64,000 nt of DNA. Source: Luscinia megarhynchos. Taxonomy: Eukaryota; Chordata; Aves; Passeriformes; Turdidae. Under the pieces are notes generated by a model. It did no database searches. It had not been told where the DNA came from and worked only from the letters and a program-made list of their open reading frames with translations. This document shows, piece after piece, positions 39,469 through 51,391 of this stretch (positions within the stretch are counted from its first letter, which is position 1; the number at the start of each line of letters is the position of its first letter). Made by a program: the position numbers and the translations under genes. The stretch covers positions 27,930,330 through 27,994,329 of the forward strand of contig CM067566.1 in the NCBI GenBank assembly GCA_034336665.1. The letters are read 5' to 3'.

Positions 39469-41737
39469 TTTCTATCCATTTTCTCTTTCAAGAACTCAGT
39501 TCATTCTACACCTACTGAAATGAAACGCATATGTTCCACATCTGTAACAATCTGGGATTGTCTAATTTGGGAGTGAAAATGATGTTTCTATATAATGAAA
39601 TATTATCAGAAACAATAGATTATATAAAAATTTGATCTCTTTGTCAGCTTAGCAGAGGAAGCAGTTTTCTCTATGGCTGATCTGTTAAAAAATTTATTTT
39701 AAATGTTCTTTCCTGATTCTCCTGCCTCAGTTCTCTTCCCTTAAAAAAAGACCATAAACCCTCTAAGATAGACAAACTGTTACTTTCTGTGCTAGTGGTA
39801 TTTTGAATCCACACTACCTGCTTAATTTTCAAATCACTGAGCCTAAAAGTTATAACTGCCTAATATGTCACAATCATTTCAAAGGCGTTCAATGCTCATA
39901 TAGCTCGTATGTACCATAGTTTGAATGCTTCTTTGTGTTCTCTCTGAGTTATAAATATATAAACTGAAATATTATGAATTCCTCATATTTTTTAAATTGT
40001 GTGACACTGTTCCAGAGAGATTTTAAAAAAACTCAAATTTGAAAAAAATTCTTAAAATTTCAGTACCTGAAAAATCTTACTCATTTTTCATTTGTGTTGT
40101 TTCTTTTTAAGAGGGACTCTTGAGCTTTTTCTTGGTGCTCAAATCTCTAATGTATAACTAGCTAAATGTAGTTTTCTCCTTTTTTCTTAATTTATTATTT
40201 GCAAGATCTCCCGTCATGCTCAGACCTTCCCAGAATATTTCTGGCATTTATGATGTCCATGCTGAATTGAATTTCCTCTACAGGGTCCTGAAACCACAAG
40301 AACAGATTGCAGCTTCCCTTACTCTTTTCCTTGAGGAACATGTTGCATTAATTTAAAATTGGTTTACTCTTATCTTCTGATAAATAAATGGTATTGTTGT
40401 AAACCTATGAAATTCTAAATAAACTGGAGAGCAAAACTAAATATTACATAGTGCAGACTCTCTTCCTGTATGTCACAACAGCAGCTCATAAAACCAAGGA
40501 TATCCAAGAACAATGATGTATCTGTAAGTCAAAAGGTACTAAGCAGGGGAAGTAATTTCTCTCAACAGTCTGAGTCCAATGCAATTTATGAAATTATCTC
40601 ACTGCTTTAACAAAAGGCAAAAAATTTGATGTGCTATATACATGTTTTTTCAAGTCAGAACAATTAATTAATCTTTCATTACAATCTAGACCACAGAACC
40701 ATAAGCAAATAACTCCTGAAATGGTCTCTCTCCCACATCCCTTAGGCAAACTATGTTCTTTCCCAACTAATGAAAATGAATTATATGTATCAAAATATCA
40801 ATTCAGGCCAAAATCTGTAAAATAACTAATTTCAAGTATAGGAAAATAAAATATAGACAGAGGTGAAATATGGACGATTTCTTCATGAAGAACAACCTTA
40901 ATCACATGAGTTACAGCATGTAACATTTTTCTCTACAAGAATTTGTAAATTAGTGAGAACTCAAAGAGGCAAACTTTGGTGAGAAAATCCACCAAAGGTA
41001 TTGAGTATCTCTACCATAAACAGCTTGATGGTAAAATTCTCAAATAAGAATTTTGCATTTAACAAGATTACTTTATGCAGAGAAAGGGAGAAAGGGTGTA
41101 AGTTCTTCAGTTTTACAGTTCAAATTAATTCTTGATATAACTTAAAGTTTCAATATAGTAATTGCATGTACCACATATGAGCATAATTTTTTATGTCTTT
41201 TGGAAGAGAACACATTTCAGGAAATATAGTACTTAAAGTACCAAAGTACTGCAGAGACAAAAAACAATCTACATCCTTTCCTGGCTCAGGGAAGATACTT
41301 AGAGGGAATGTACTTATTAAAGAGCTTTAAAAGTTCGTGCAGCAGATGATATTGCCTTAGTTAAGGTTTTACTATATGTATTAACATTTAAAGAACTATC
41401 AAACTCCAAGTATTACCATTATTATTATTTCTTGAGGAAAGAGCATACACTGATTTTTACTGCTAAGGCAGTTGCCTTCCCTGTCATTCTAGTCTCCTGA
41501 ATTGCACAAAAACATTCAATCTGTTAAATGACTCCATTTTATATCAGAGATTTGATGAACCCTACAAGGACAGGGTCTGGTTGCTTTCCAAAGAAACTTG
41601 AATATCCTTTCAGAAAAACACATGGACAGATGGCCTTCTTCCCTGCTGATGTTACATTGGAAATGTGCTTGGAGGGAAATTCTGTCAACTTCCCTGAGTC
41701 ATATTTTTGCCTTATTTAGTTTGAAATATTACATAAT

Positions 41738-41792
41738 GTGATAAAGTTCATTAATACATATTCTATTAGTGTGGTAAAGTTCATTAATACAT
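41738..41792. repeat. 33-bp-spaced tandem duplication
   Basis: A 22 bp word ending AAAGTTCATTAATACAT occurs at 41738-41759 and 41771-41792 with one mismatch. The spacers are similar, so the underlying unit is about 33 bp. No function is evident. Confidence 0.85.
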
Positions 41793-42032
41793 GTTACATT
41801 ACTGTTCAGTGTAATTTTATTGATACAAAATGTTTTCTCTTTCTCTTTTTTGCAGGGAAAAATAGCATGCAACAATCTACCAAAGTAAAAAACTTAGAGG
41901 AATAGTATTTTATAGACAATTCTTAAATTACTTTCTTCAATTTAGTTCACCTAAAATAAGCACTGACATCCCAAGTACATAGATGGCACTGAAAACATGC
42001 ACTCTCAAAATTATTTTAGCAACTGTGAATTG

Positions 42033-43020
42033 ATGAGGGAGATCTGGAGTAGTCAGAATGGATTCACGAGTAAGAAATATCTGAAAAAACTCATGGCCTT
42101 TTACAATGAAATTACTAACTTCAGTGGATGAGGAAAGAACAGTAGATGCTGTTTATCTTAAGGTTTTGACCCTGCCTCCCATGGTATCCTCATAGACAAA
42201 ATGATGGTTTACATAAAATGACAATTAAGTGGACTAAAAACTACCTATTGCACAGCTGTGTTCAAAGTGTTGTGATCAGTGGCACAAAGCCCAGCTGGAA
42301 GGGAATCCACCAGGAGTGTACCTTAGGGATCTATACCAGGACCAACAGTATTTAACTCCTCCATTAATGACCTGGACAAGAGCATAGAGTGCATCCTCAG
42401 AAACTTCATATGACATAGTACAGGAGGAGTGGTTGATACATCTAATGGTTACGCTGCCATTCCGAGGGACCTCACCAGGTTAAGGTCAAAAAGCCTCCTG
42501 AGCTTCATTAGGAAGAATATCACCAACAGGTCTACGTAGCCTTGCAAGAGCCATCTGAACTTCTAGAACCAGTTCTGGGCTCATCTACTGAAGCAGAGCC
42601 TCAAAAATGGTGAAAGAATCTTAGCATTTGTCATAGGAAAAGATGCTGAGAGAGCTGCACTGCTCAGCCCGGAGAAGAGAAGTCTCGAAGCAAAGGGTCT
42701 TAGTAATGTCCATAAACACCTGATAAAAAGGGAGGAGGAAAACTGAGCCAGAGCCCTCTTTCTTATGCCTAGTGACAGGAAAAGAGGCAATTGTTGCAAA
42801 CTGAGGTATAAGAAATTCCATCTAAATATAATAAAAAAAAAATAGTCTGAGTGTGTTAAAGAAGCCCTGCAAGAGGTAGCCCAGAGATCTTTTGGAGTCT
42901 CCATCCTTACAAATATTCAAAACTTGACTGAGCAGTCTGCTCTAGCTGAGCCTGTTTAGAGCAGGGGAATTGGACCAGATGACCACCAGAGGTACATTCC
43001 ACCTGCAGCAAATATTGGCA
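42033..43020 (+). mobile_element. CR1-type LINE, old degenerate copy
   Basis: Recognisable plus-strand reverse transcriptase words include a GRTVDAVYL.VLTLPPMVSS-like segment near 42140-42195, then CCAGCTGGAAGGGAATCCAC...CTATACCAGGACC near 42290-42345 (the VPQGS/LGP region), FN.SINDLDKSIECIL near 42350-42400, and GAGTGGTTGATACATCTAATG. The CR1 3' region follows, with CACTGCTCAGCCCGGAGAAG and a terminal GGGGAATTGGACCAGATGACC near 42964. The copy is heavily mutated with many stops and lacks clear terminal octamers. The 107-codon minus frame at 42581-42904 lies inside it and is not a gene. Confidence 0.85.
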
Positions 43021-44780
43021 TGGTTTTATCCAAGTACTTTTACTTCAGAAATATCTATCTATAACATAATGAAATTATGGAATTATGCAAAAACTGCAGT
43101 GATTCCATGAATATAAACAAGTATGGAGTAGTACTTAGTCTTGTTCCTTAGGTCCCCCACACGACTCCAAATAAGATGACAACAGTTTGTATTTTCAGAA
43201 ATATATTGATAAACGTTGTGATAAATTCAGCCTGGATCAAGGTGAATTTATGGATTTTTTTTCATGTATTTGTTCTTGTATATAGACCTGCCTTTTCTTG
43301 AAAACTGATGTCTCATCACACCTGCATTAGAGACTCTTAGGTGGTATTTATCAGTGAAAAAAATAGCTATGGATTAGACTGACATTGACAACTGCACCCA
43401 AAAAGAACATTCAGGTTGTTCTTAAATTGTATAACCTTCACAGAAACAATCACTATCTTATTTGGCACATTTATTACTTAAAAACATTAAAAAAGTCCTT
43501 TGACAAAACTTAATTCTCCTTTTCTGAAGAATACAACAGTTTGATATTTCAGAATTGTATCATCTATAGCATCATGCTGTCATCTAAATCAATTTACAAG
43601 TGTATTGTATTTATTATTGCTAATAAATTAACTAATATTAAAATTATTAGTTTGCAGTCACAATAATTTGTTACAAAAGCCTCTGCTTTTTAAATGTATA
43701 CCTTAATACTACATCTGGTTCTTCCTGGAGAAGTTTATTTATTTACCAAAGACTCCTCTGAGATACCGAATACTCATATTTTGTCACCAGCTAATATTAA
43801 GAAAATATTGCTCTCTCAAGAACAAGGAAACAGTGAGACTCAACTGAAGTGTAAATCAATTTTTTCTTTTATTTATCAAAATACCTTTGTGCCTTAGTCC
43901 CTTTCTTTCTGCAGGCTACAGTCTTGCATCAAATACAATAGTTCTACACACTGGCTGAGGAAATCCATTACTGCTCTCACTAAGTGTGTTGCCAAGATGT
44001 ACCAAAGGAAACTTCTGTGAACAATTGTCCAGAGGCGTGGGAACTTCTACACACTAAGGCAAACTACTTTGTAATTTTTTTTCATAAATTTCCTTATGGT
44101 ATAGATAGAGACACATTTCTGAAGTAAAAGTCCTTGGATAAAACTATGCCAAATTAGTCCTGGCAGGAAAACCAATTAGGAAAATTGAGTAAATAAGTGC
44201 CTCTCTAAATGAGTACTGAGCTACCAGATCTTTACAGGCTATTATCAAAATCAGTGATGTGCTAAGAGAGCTCCAACACGTTTGTACCTATTATATATTT
44301 TCAGTGGAGATATAAAGCACAGGATTGCCTTATACATAATTTTCAAAAATATATTTTAGAACTAGGATAACAAAAATGCATTGTCGTTATATAAACATAC
44401 CCTGCTACTATAACATATGAAATCCAAGCCATATTAAATGAACTTTGTCTTTGCAAAAATGCTTACAGAGGCATTTGATGCAAATATATTTCCAGTGGGG
44501 AATCTGCAATAGATATTTATATGGACTTTTATTCTTTCTGAGAAATCTATGATTTTTAAATACAAGAAAGGAAAGAGACAAAAACACTGGAACTGAAGCT
44601 GATATCAAGAGGAGTGAGGAAAGACAGCAGGGTCTGAAAGGCTGGCTATGTTGAGATACAAAATATATATCATGTATAAAGAAATGTAGGGATCCTCTTT
44701 CCCTTCTGTTCTAACATGCTAACATGAGATTGCTAAGAAAGCACAAGGTCAATAGATTTAAAACTATTAAGTTGTGGTTT

Positions 44781-44848
44781 GGGGTTTTTTTGGCGGGGGT
44801 TGTTGGGGAGGGAGGAGGCCATGTGTGTGTGGAGGTGGGTGAGAAGAA
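44781..44848 (+). repeat. G-rich tract, possible G-quadruplex former
   Basis: The plus strand has G runs of 4, 5, 4 and 3 at 44781-44784, 44795-44799, 44805-44808 and 44810-44812, then further GG and GGTGGG groups. The first loop is about 10 nt, the others 1-5 nt. In the SGCZ pre-mRNA the strand is C-rich, so any quadruplex would be on the non-template DNA strand. Confidence 0.5.
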
Positions 44849-46089
44849 TGCTTCAAGTTGATTTTTGGGGAAGGGGTTTATAAATCAAATAATTGACCTA
44901 AGAGACTTAATAGGGATACACAGCACTCAACATAGTTTAAGAAAGGATTAGAGATTATCACAAGGAAGCAGAACCTACTGCTACAATAGATATGGCTGCA
45001 AGAAAAGAAGAAAACAAGCTACCTAAATCTTCATGTTGCAAGGTCGGAATCAGTCATTAAATGACAGAAACTGGGAAGGCTGAAGGAGCATAATAAACAT
45101 CACACACATTTCTGTGATCCATTCTTGAGGTTCTCTGGAAAATTCCAGAGAAACAAAACTAGAACAGCAAATCAGTTACTAAGATAAAATAAAATAAAAT
45201 GGTAATTGTTGTGCTCAAGGACATGCTGTTTTTTTGGTATCTCCCATCTGGTATTTTAAGTCTGAAAAAAGGTTTTAACAAATAATTTATTTAATTTAAA
45301 ATGAATTAGTTTAAAAATTAATTTAACCTAGTCTTACATTTACAGAAAATTATCAATTTTTATTTACAAAATGAAATCGAGAAACAATCCTGATCTACTA
45401 TGGACGTAAATCAAAATTTTAGTAGTTAAGAGCATTTGCATTTTGGTCAAAATCTGAGTCATATTCATAATTTCTTTTGTCATCCACAGAGGCTTCCTTA
45501 TCCTAAAATCGATGAGAAATGAGTTAGCAAATGTAAAAAAAGGAATGCCTTAACTACTTCCAAAACCAAAAAAAACCCATAAGCAAACAGAAAAACTCCA
45601 CAAATTCCTAGTGAGCACAACGGGTAGTTCGGTTTTTGGTTTGGGTTTTTTTCAATATTATTCTATTTTTCATTGCAAACTGAAAACCAGATATGACTGA
45701 ATAAAAATCAAATACTTTGAAGATAAACTGCAAATAATCTTGTCTAATTCCTTTCTTCTTGAACATGCAAACATAGTCACAATTAACTTCTGTGAACTCT
45801 TACTAGTTGGAAAATTTAGCTGATCTTGTTAGCAAAATAAAACCCTTAGTAGCAATAAATTAATTAAATAAATCCAGAGAAATAAATAAATTTCTCTGAA
45901 GTCTTAAAACAATAGTATTTGCATCTGTCAAGATTTGTGTTGGGAACCAAACAACACTGAAATATTTTCACTTTACGTATTTAAACTGGATCCTTATTTT
46001 ATTCGAGTCAAATGAAACTCCCAGAAATTTTAATAAAAGCATGATTAGTTATTTCAGTCAAATTAGAAAAAAAAGCAAGTCTTTATTTG

Positions 46090-46262
46090 ACAAGATTTTC
46101 AATGTGCTTATCTGCCCCATTGACAATAAGACCTCAGGCTTGGTACACATTTTCTAAGCCATTGCTATTCAAATTAGGTCCATTTGCTGGGCTATTTAAA
46201 TTCAATTAATGGCTCTCAGCTGGTGTAAAATTAATATCTGAAGGTTGGCATATGATTTCCTT
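46090..46262. promoter_or_regulatory. Candidate conserved non-coding element
   Basis: The sequence is unique, balanced in composition and dense in transcription-factor-like words: TGACAATAAG (SOX-like), ATTTGC, TTCAATTAATGG and AAATTAATATC (homeodomain-like), and CAGCTG (E-box). There is no repeat similarity and no coding frame. Calling it an enhancer candidate is pattern-based inference only. Confidence 0.25.
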
Positions 46263-47506
46263 TTCATTTTAATTCCTTTTCAGTGCATCCTAATGGGGGA
46301 GGTAAGGGAGACATGAACAATAACTAGAATTTCCTGTAAGACTATAAAGGCAGGAGCTTCTGAAAAGATAAAATTTACACAAGAGGACAGTAGGAGTGAG
46401 AGATACCTGAATTATGAGAAATGACCTCTCAGTACTGTGGCTGTTCATAATTAAGTATCTCATCATGTTAACCCTATGGAAAATCTGTAATTTTTTTCTG
46501 TGAACTAACAACTCGGCTTCCTAACCTGAACCACAAAAGTAACTCACAAATCAATAAATAAATTTAGATTGATAATTTCATTTCGCTGACACTACACGTA
46601 CTCTGAGGAATAATTCTGTCATGAAATGAGTCTTCAAATTTTAAAATACAAATGATATTAGAAATTTTGTGCCCAACATTGTACCTGATGGAAATGACAC
46701 AGGTATTGTTTCAGTTGCATTGGCCTGCATGCCGATATATTATGCTTTTTGCTGAGAAGAAAAATGGGAAGAAAAAATTTCTCAGACCCTACCTTCTCTC
46801 CTGGCTAAGGAACAATTTGTATACCCACATAAAAAATTGGATCATTTTCTAAAAAACTAAAAAATTTCCAGCACTTAAAAAATTCTAATGGTGGTGGTCC
46901 ATTCTTCACTCCACATTTGCCTGAAGGATGAGAGGAAAAGAGACTAACTCATTTAACAAACTTTGTCTTTCAAAGCATGACCTGAAGCTACATCAGAAAG
47001 CAATATTAGTCAACAATTACAAAACGCAAAATAAAATTCAAAATATTTTTCACTGTACAGAATTTCTTCCTCAATCTCACACCATCCATCCATTGCCAGG
47101 CAAGCCAGTCAAAGTTCCAACACTCTGTAATTATTATTTCTTAGCCACCCAAACTGGTTGGGAAAGTTCTTTCAAAAGCAGGAGAGCTAGGTAGGACTTC
47201 CTTACTTATTCTGGAAATTCAAGAGGTGCCTGGAGTCAAAGTAGTTATGAATTGTTACATGAAACAAGATAAGTTTTTGAAATGGAGTTTAAAAAAAAAA
47301 TAGTGAAAACCAGAAAAAAAAAGCATCACCTTGGAGATCACCTATCTTAAGTCACCTTTACCAAGATCAGAATATTGAGCTTGTACAACTCTATGTCTGT
47401 GATGAGGATCCATTTCTCCCACTTTTGCACACATGCACAAGAGAATCATGAATATTTAGATTTATTTTTGCAGAGGATCACGATTAATTATCGTGAAGGA
47501 TACAGA

Positions 47507-47543
47507 AAAAAACAAACCAAAACCAAACCAAACCAAAATCAAA
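47507..47543. repeat. (AACCA)n-like simple repeat
   Basis: An imperfect AAACCAAACC run of about 35 bp. A similar CAAAA/CAAAG run occurs near 55637-55662. Confidence 0.8.
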
Positions 47544-48433
47544 CTTTTCATAGAGAGAGGAAGGCAAGTCACAGTGCCTGGCTCCAGAAAGTCAGCAACA
47601 TCTTCAGTTCCTCAGAGCATGGTACACTTTGCATACTTGTCTTTATGACCAAACTTTATTCACTTTTCCAAGAAAAAAATGCAAGTCCTGGGAAAGTATT
47701 ATAGAATGTGATGCTGCATTCCTAATGCATTTTTTTGCAACAAATATGATATTATGATGCTATAAATACCTTTGCTGAGAGTCAGAGCTTACTTGCATTA
47801 TTTTGGAAAGAAATACTTGAGACAAGAAGGACGAATCAAATCTTTCCTAGTTTTCTATCTTTGACAGAGCTACTGCCTACTTTCATATTTCTAGTGTTAG
47901 TGGTCCTGCCTGCAAAACATCTCAAAGGATGAAGATACTTGCTAGAAACAATTCACAATAAAACTGCTTATCCTACTTCCCAATCAGGAGAAATATCATC
48001 ATGAGTTTAATCTTTCAATGGGGACATTGTATTAGTAGCCTCATTAGTAAAACTGTTTAGCAAAGCAATGAAATAATGCCAGGCTCTACCCTTTACAGCT
48101 TCTGATTAGAAAACCCATTACATCTCATGAGCAATTTATAGCTCATCAGTCTCAAAACACAAAGGAAACAAATTATAAGAGAAGGATGAGCTTAGAACGA
48201 TGCCTACAAGCCTGATCTTCAAGACAGGAAACAAATAATATTTGTAATAATAACAGAGGGCACTGAAAATTAATGGGTGATATCAGTATGCTTGATATAG
48301 AATACTCCACACAAATAAGAATCAGCAGTACTTCTGTACTTTATATTAATATCCCCATTGCCTGGTGTTCTTATAACAGCACACACAATAATTTAAAGCA
48401 TGCAGCTGAGGATGTTCTGTGAGATAGGGATGT

Positions 48434-48485
48434 GCTGTTAGCCCTGTTTTGCAGACAAGAAATTGAGGCGCAGAAACCATGTTGC
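48434..48485 (-). mobile_element. MIR-like SINE core fragment
   Basis: GTTAGCCCTGTTTTGCAGAC followed by AAGAAATTGAGGCGCAGAAA closely follows the reverse complement of the MIR core (TTATCCCCATTTTACAGATGAGGAAACTGAGGCACAGAG). MIR relics occur in birds at low copy number and are ancient. Only about 45-50 bp can be followed; the rest has decayed. Confidence 0.6.
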
Positions 48486-50138
48486 GTGAAATGCTGGAGA
48501 GAGCTCTGGACCTTTAGAAATAAATATAGATCCATTTCTCCTTCTCCTAACCTTTCTACTCCATCATCATACAAACCACAAATGGCATAAAGGTAATAAA
48601 ACTAAATTCTAAGCATTCATGAATTGTCTAGAAAGGGTGCCTTCTGGTCTCAAAATCAGTATGAAACATGAAGGCACTAGAGGGCAAGGCATTCTTTATA
48701 GATATATTTTATCTTTAAAGGCTTATGTCAGTCTAAAAAAGGTTAATTTATTTACTGTTAGAGAGTCTTATCAACTTTACCCTTCATTCTTGTGTTAAAG
48801 TGGAAAACTAAAACATATAAAAAGTGAAGCAGATTGTTAGTTTTCCAGCTTTCTACAATAATGATTTAGTTTTTTAATAACACATTTTTTATTTTGACAA
48901 TATCACAACCAGTTTAGAATGGCTTTTTTTTCTTTAAATAAAGCAAAGAAGTAAAACTTTGAATCACCAAAGATTATTGCAAGATACAGAAAGAAGACTG
49001 ATTAAAGCTAGAGACTTAATAAACATGTAAGTAGGCACATATAGCAAATTCTCAAGGCACTGTGATCCTAAGACATTACAGCAATTTGTAAAAAAAATTT
49101 GTAAACACATTTCCTAAACTTACACTAGATACCTGAAGACTCAAAAGTGACTGAAAAAATATAAAAAAAGATTAAATCTTTTAGTGAGGAAAAGATGAAA
49201 CGCAAAGGTACTTGTGAAATTTTCGAAAACTTTATGCATATGTACAGAGAAATGTGGATTTTAATTCTATAAAGATTCCCTGCCTGCTAAAACTTAGTTA
49301 AAATAGTTTCTTTTTTGTAGGGGAAAGCCCAATAGCATCACAAGTAAGAAGACTAGATATTCAAGGTCTAATATAATTAAGATATATAAGAAACTAATGA
49401 GCTTCTAAAGAGCAAAACTAAAAAATAAAAAAGGAGTTTTATTCATTCTCGGGATAATGATTTCTCAGTTACATTTCTGACTTAGAACTTTCAGCCTTTA
49501 GAGATTTTTCAATTTTACTTTATTTGAATCGTAGGGATCTATCCAAATTGTCTGTGAGAGAGTGCATTTTCCAGATCACAGCTGAAGACATTAATTAAGC
49601 CTTCTGCTTAAACCCCCAAAGGAGCAGGGCCCTTGGCTTCATTTTAAGGAAGGGAAGCAAAAGTGAATAGGTTGATGAGCAGAAGTGAGAAATTGGTTAT
49701 ACATACAGCAGAGTGATCCAATTACAACAGACTTTTACAATTAAACTTGCAATGCTGAGGACATAGCATTAGCAAATAGCATTAATATTATTTGTGTTTT
49801 ACACTGCTGCATATTCCAGCTTAGCTTTGCAGACTAAATCCAGTTTGCATGCTGCAAGACCAAACCATAACACGTACCAAAGGACAGTATTTGGAAAGGA
49901 TTAGGACAGGCATTACGGAAGTGCTCTTTTGATGAAAACTGAAATGCTAAATATTATGATATGGATCAGAGAAGATTCTGTTTAAGAGAGCTAGATTCTC
50001 TTTTGAAAGGGGCTACAAGATGAGGGACTATGCCCAGCAATTGGAAAGTAAGTCCTTCCCCTGCAATTTGTCTTCAAGAACAAATGTTAAACTGATCTAT
50101 AAAAAACCAAAAACTGAATGAATAAATAAAATGCTGGA

Positions 50139-50149
50139 GGGGGGGGGGG
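50139..50149. repeat. Poly(G) run of 11
   Basis: An uninterrupted run of eleven G, unusual in this AT-rich intron. Its length may be imprecise in an assembly. Confidence 0.9.
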
Positions 50150-51124
50150 TAAATTTTAAAATTATTTTAAAATTACTATTCAAAAACTACCAAAATAAAA
50201 AAAAATGTGCAGAACATCAAAAAATAACTATTAAAAATGTCTAAGGGCTTTTCTATAGTTAAACACTTCTAGTCATAATATTTTCAATTATTTGATCCAA
50301 GAGTAGTTCATTTTAAGGGATAAGTGATTCAATAACAAAATTTTGTGAATGAAGTGAAAATTGACCCATACATGCAATTAAATATGTCTCATCAATTCAC
50401 ACTGAAATTCACATAGAAAATCTCAGATGGTGTGAAGCAAGTGTCTCTATGTACCTCATAAAATATTTCATTACTGTGTTAGGAGAACTGAAGGTCTTTG
50501 AATTCTTTTGCCAGGGCAGGGGTGTCATTTCAGCCTAAAACTGAGGCACGTGTAAGATACTAGTATCCACAGTTAAGTTTAAATTTTGTTTATTTACTCT
50601 ACTTGCTTGTAGAAATTTGCAAGAAATTTCTTTATAGAGTGCCTCATAAATACTGATTTATACTACTGGAATCACACATAAAGCATCTGTGCCATGCTCA
50701 TCAGATGCTTCCAGTATTTTGATTGGCAATTACATTTAATTGCTGAGATCTACAGATAAAAACTCAGACCAATAAACACCCGCAAAACTTAGAAAGGTGC
50801 AGAATAGCCCTAAAGACACAAATCCTAACACCAATTATATCTTTAGTTTAAAACAGTATTTTTAATACTCTTCTGACTTCAAAGAGAAATTGATAAATGC
50901 TTTAAAATGCAAAGAGCAAATTATGGAGTTAAGAAAAAATGTGGTCTTCAACAGGGAGAATATAACTCTAACTTCTTGCATAGAATACTGACAATATTTC
51001 AGCTAACAATTTTAGTGGTTTTTGTGTGGCAACTTTAGAATCATTTCAAGATATTGTTCTTCATCTAACATGAGAAAAAAAAAAAAAAGAGGAAATAAAA
51101 ATTAAACAATTATCAAATAATTTA

Positions 51125-51391
51125 TGTCAGAAGGGACCTTAAAGATGATCTGGTTTACAACTCCCATGGGCAGAAGCACCATCCACTATCCCAAGTTGCT
51201 CAAAGCCTCATCCAACCTGGCCCTGAACACTTCCAGGGCTGGGGCATTCTACAGCTTCTCTGGGCAACCTGTTCCACTGCCTCATCCCCCCCACAGTAAA
51301 GAACTTCTTTCTAATGTATGATCTAAATCACCTTCTGTCTGTTTAAAGCCATTAGCGTTGACCTGTCTCCTAGCCTGAAGGAGCTGTAAGC
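51125..51391 (-). mobile_element. CR1 LINE 3' fragment, antisense
   Basis: AGAAGGGACCTTAAAGATGA, then CCCAAGTTGCTCAAAGCCTC, CCAACCTGGCCCTGAACACT, TCCAGGGCTGGGGCATTC and CTCTGGGCAACCTGTTCCA are in order and reverse-complementary to the CR1 3' region. The terminal octamers at the left are lost. The 65-codon plus frame at 51124-51321 is part of the repeat. Confidence 0.93.
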
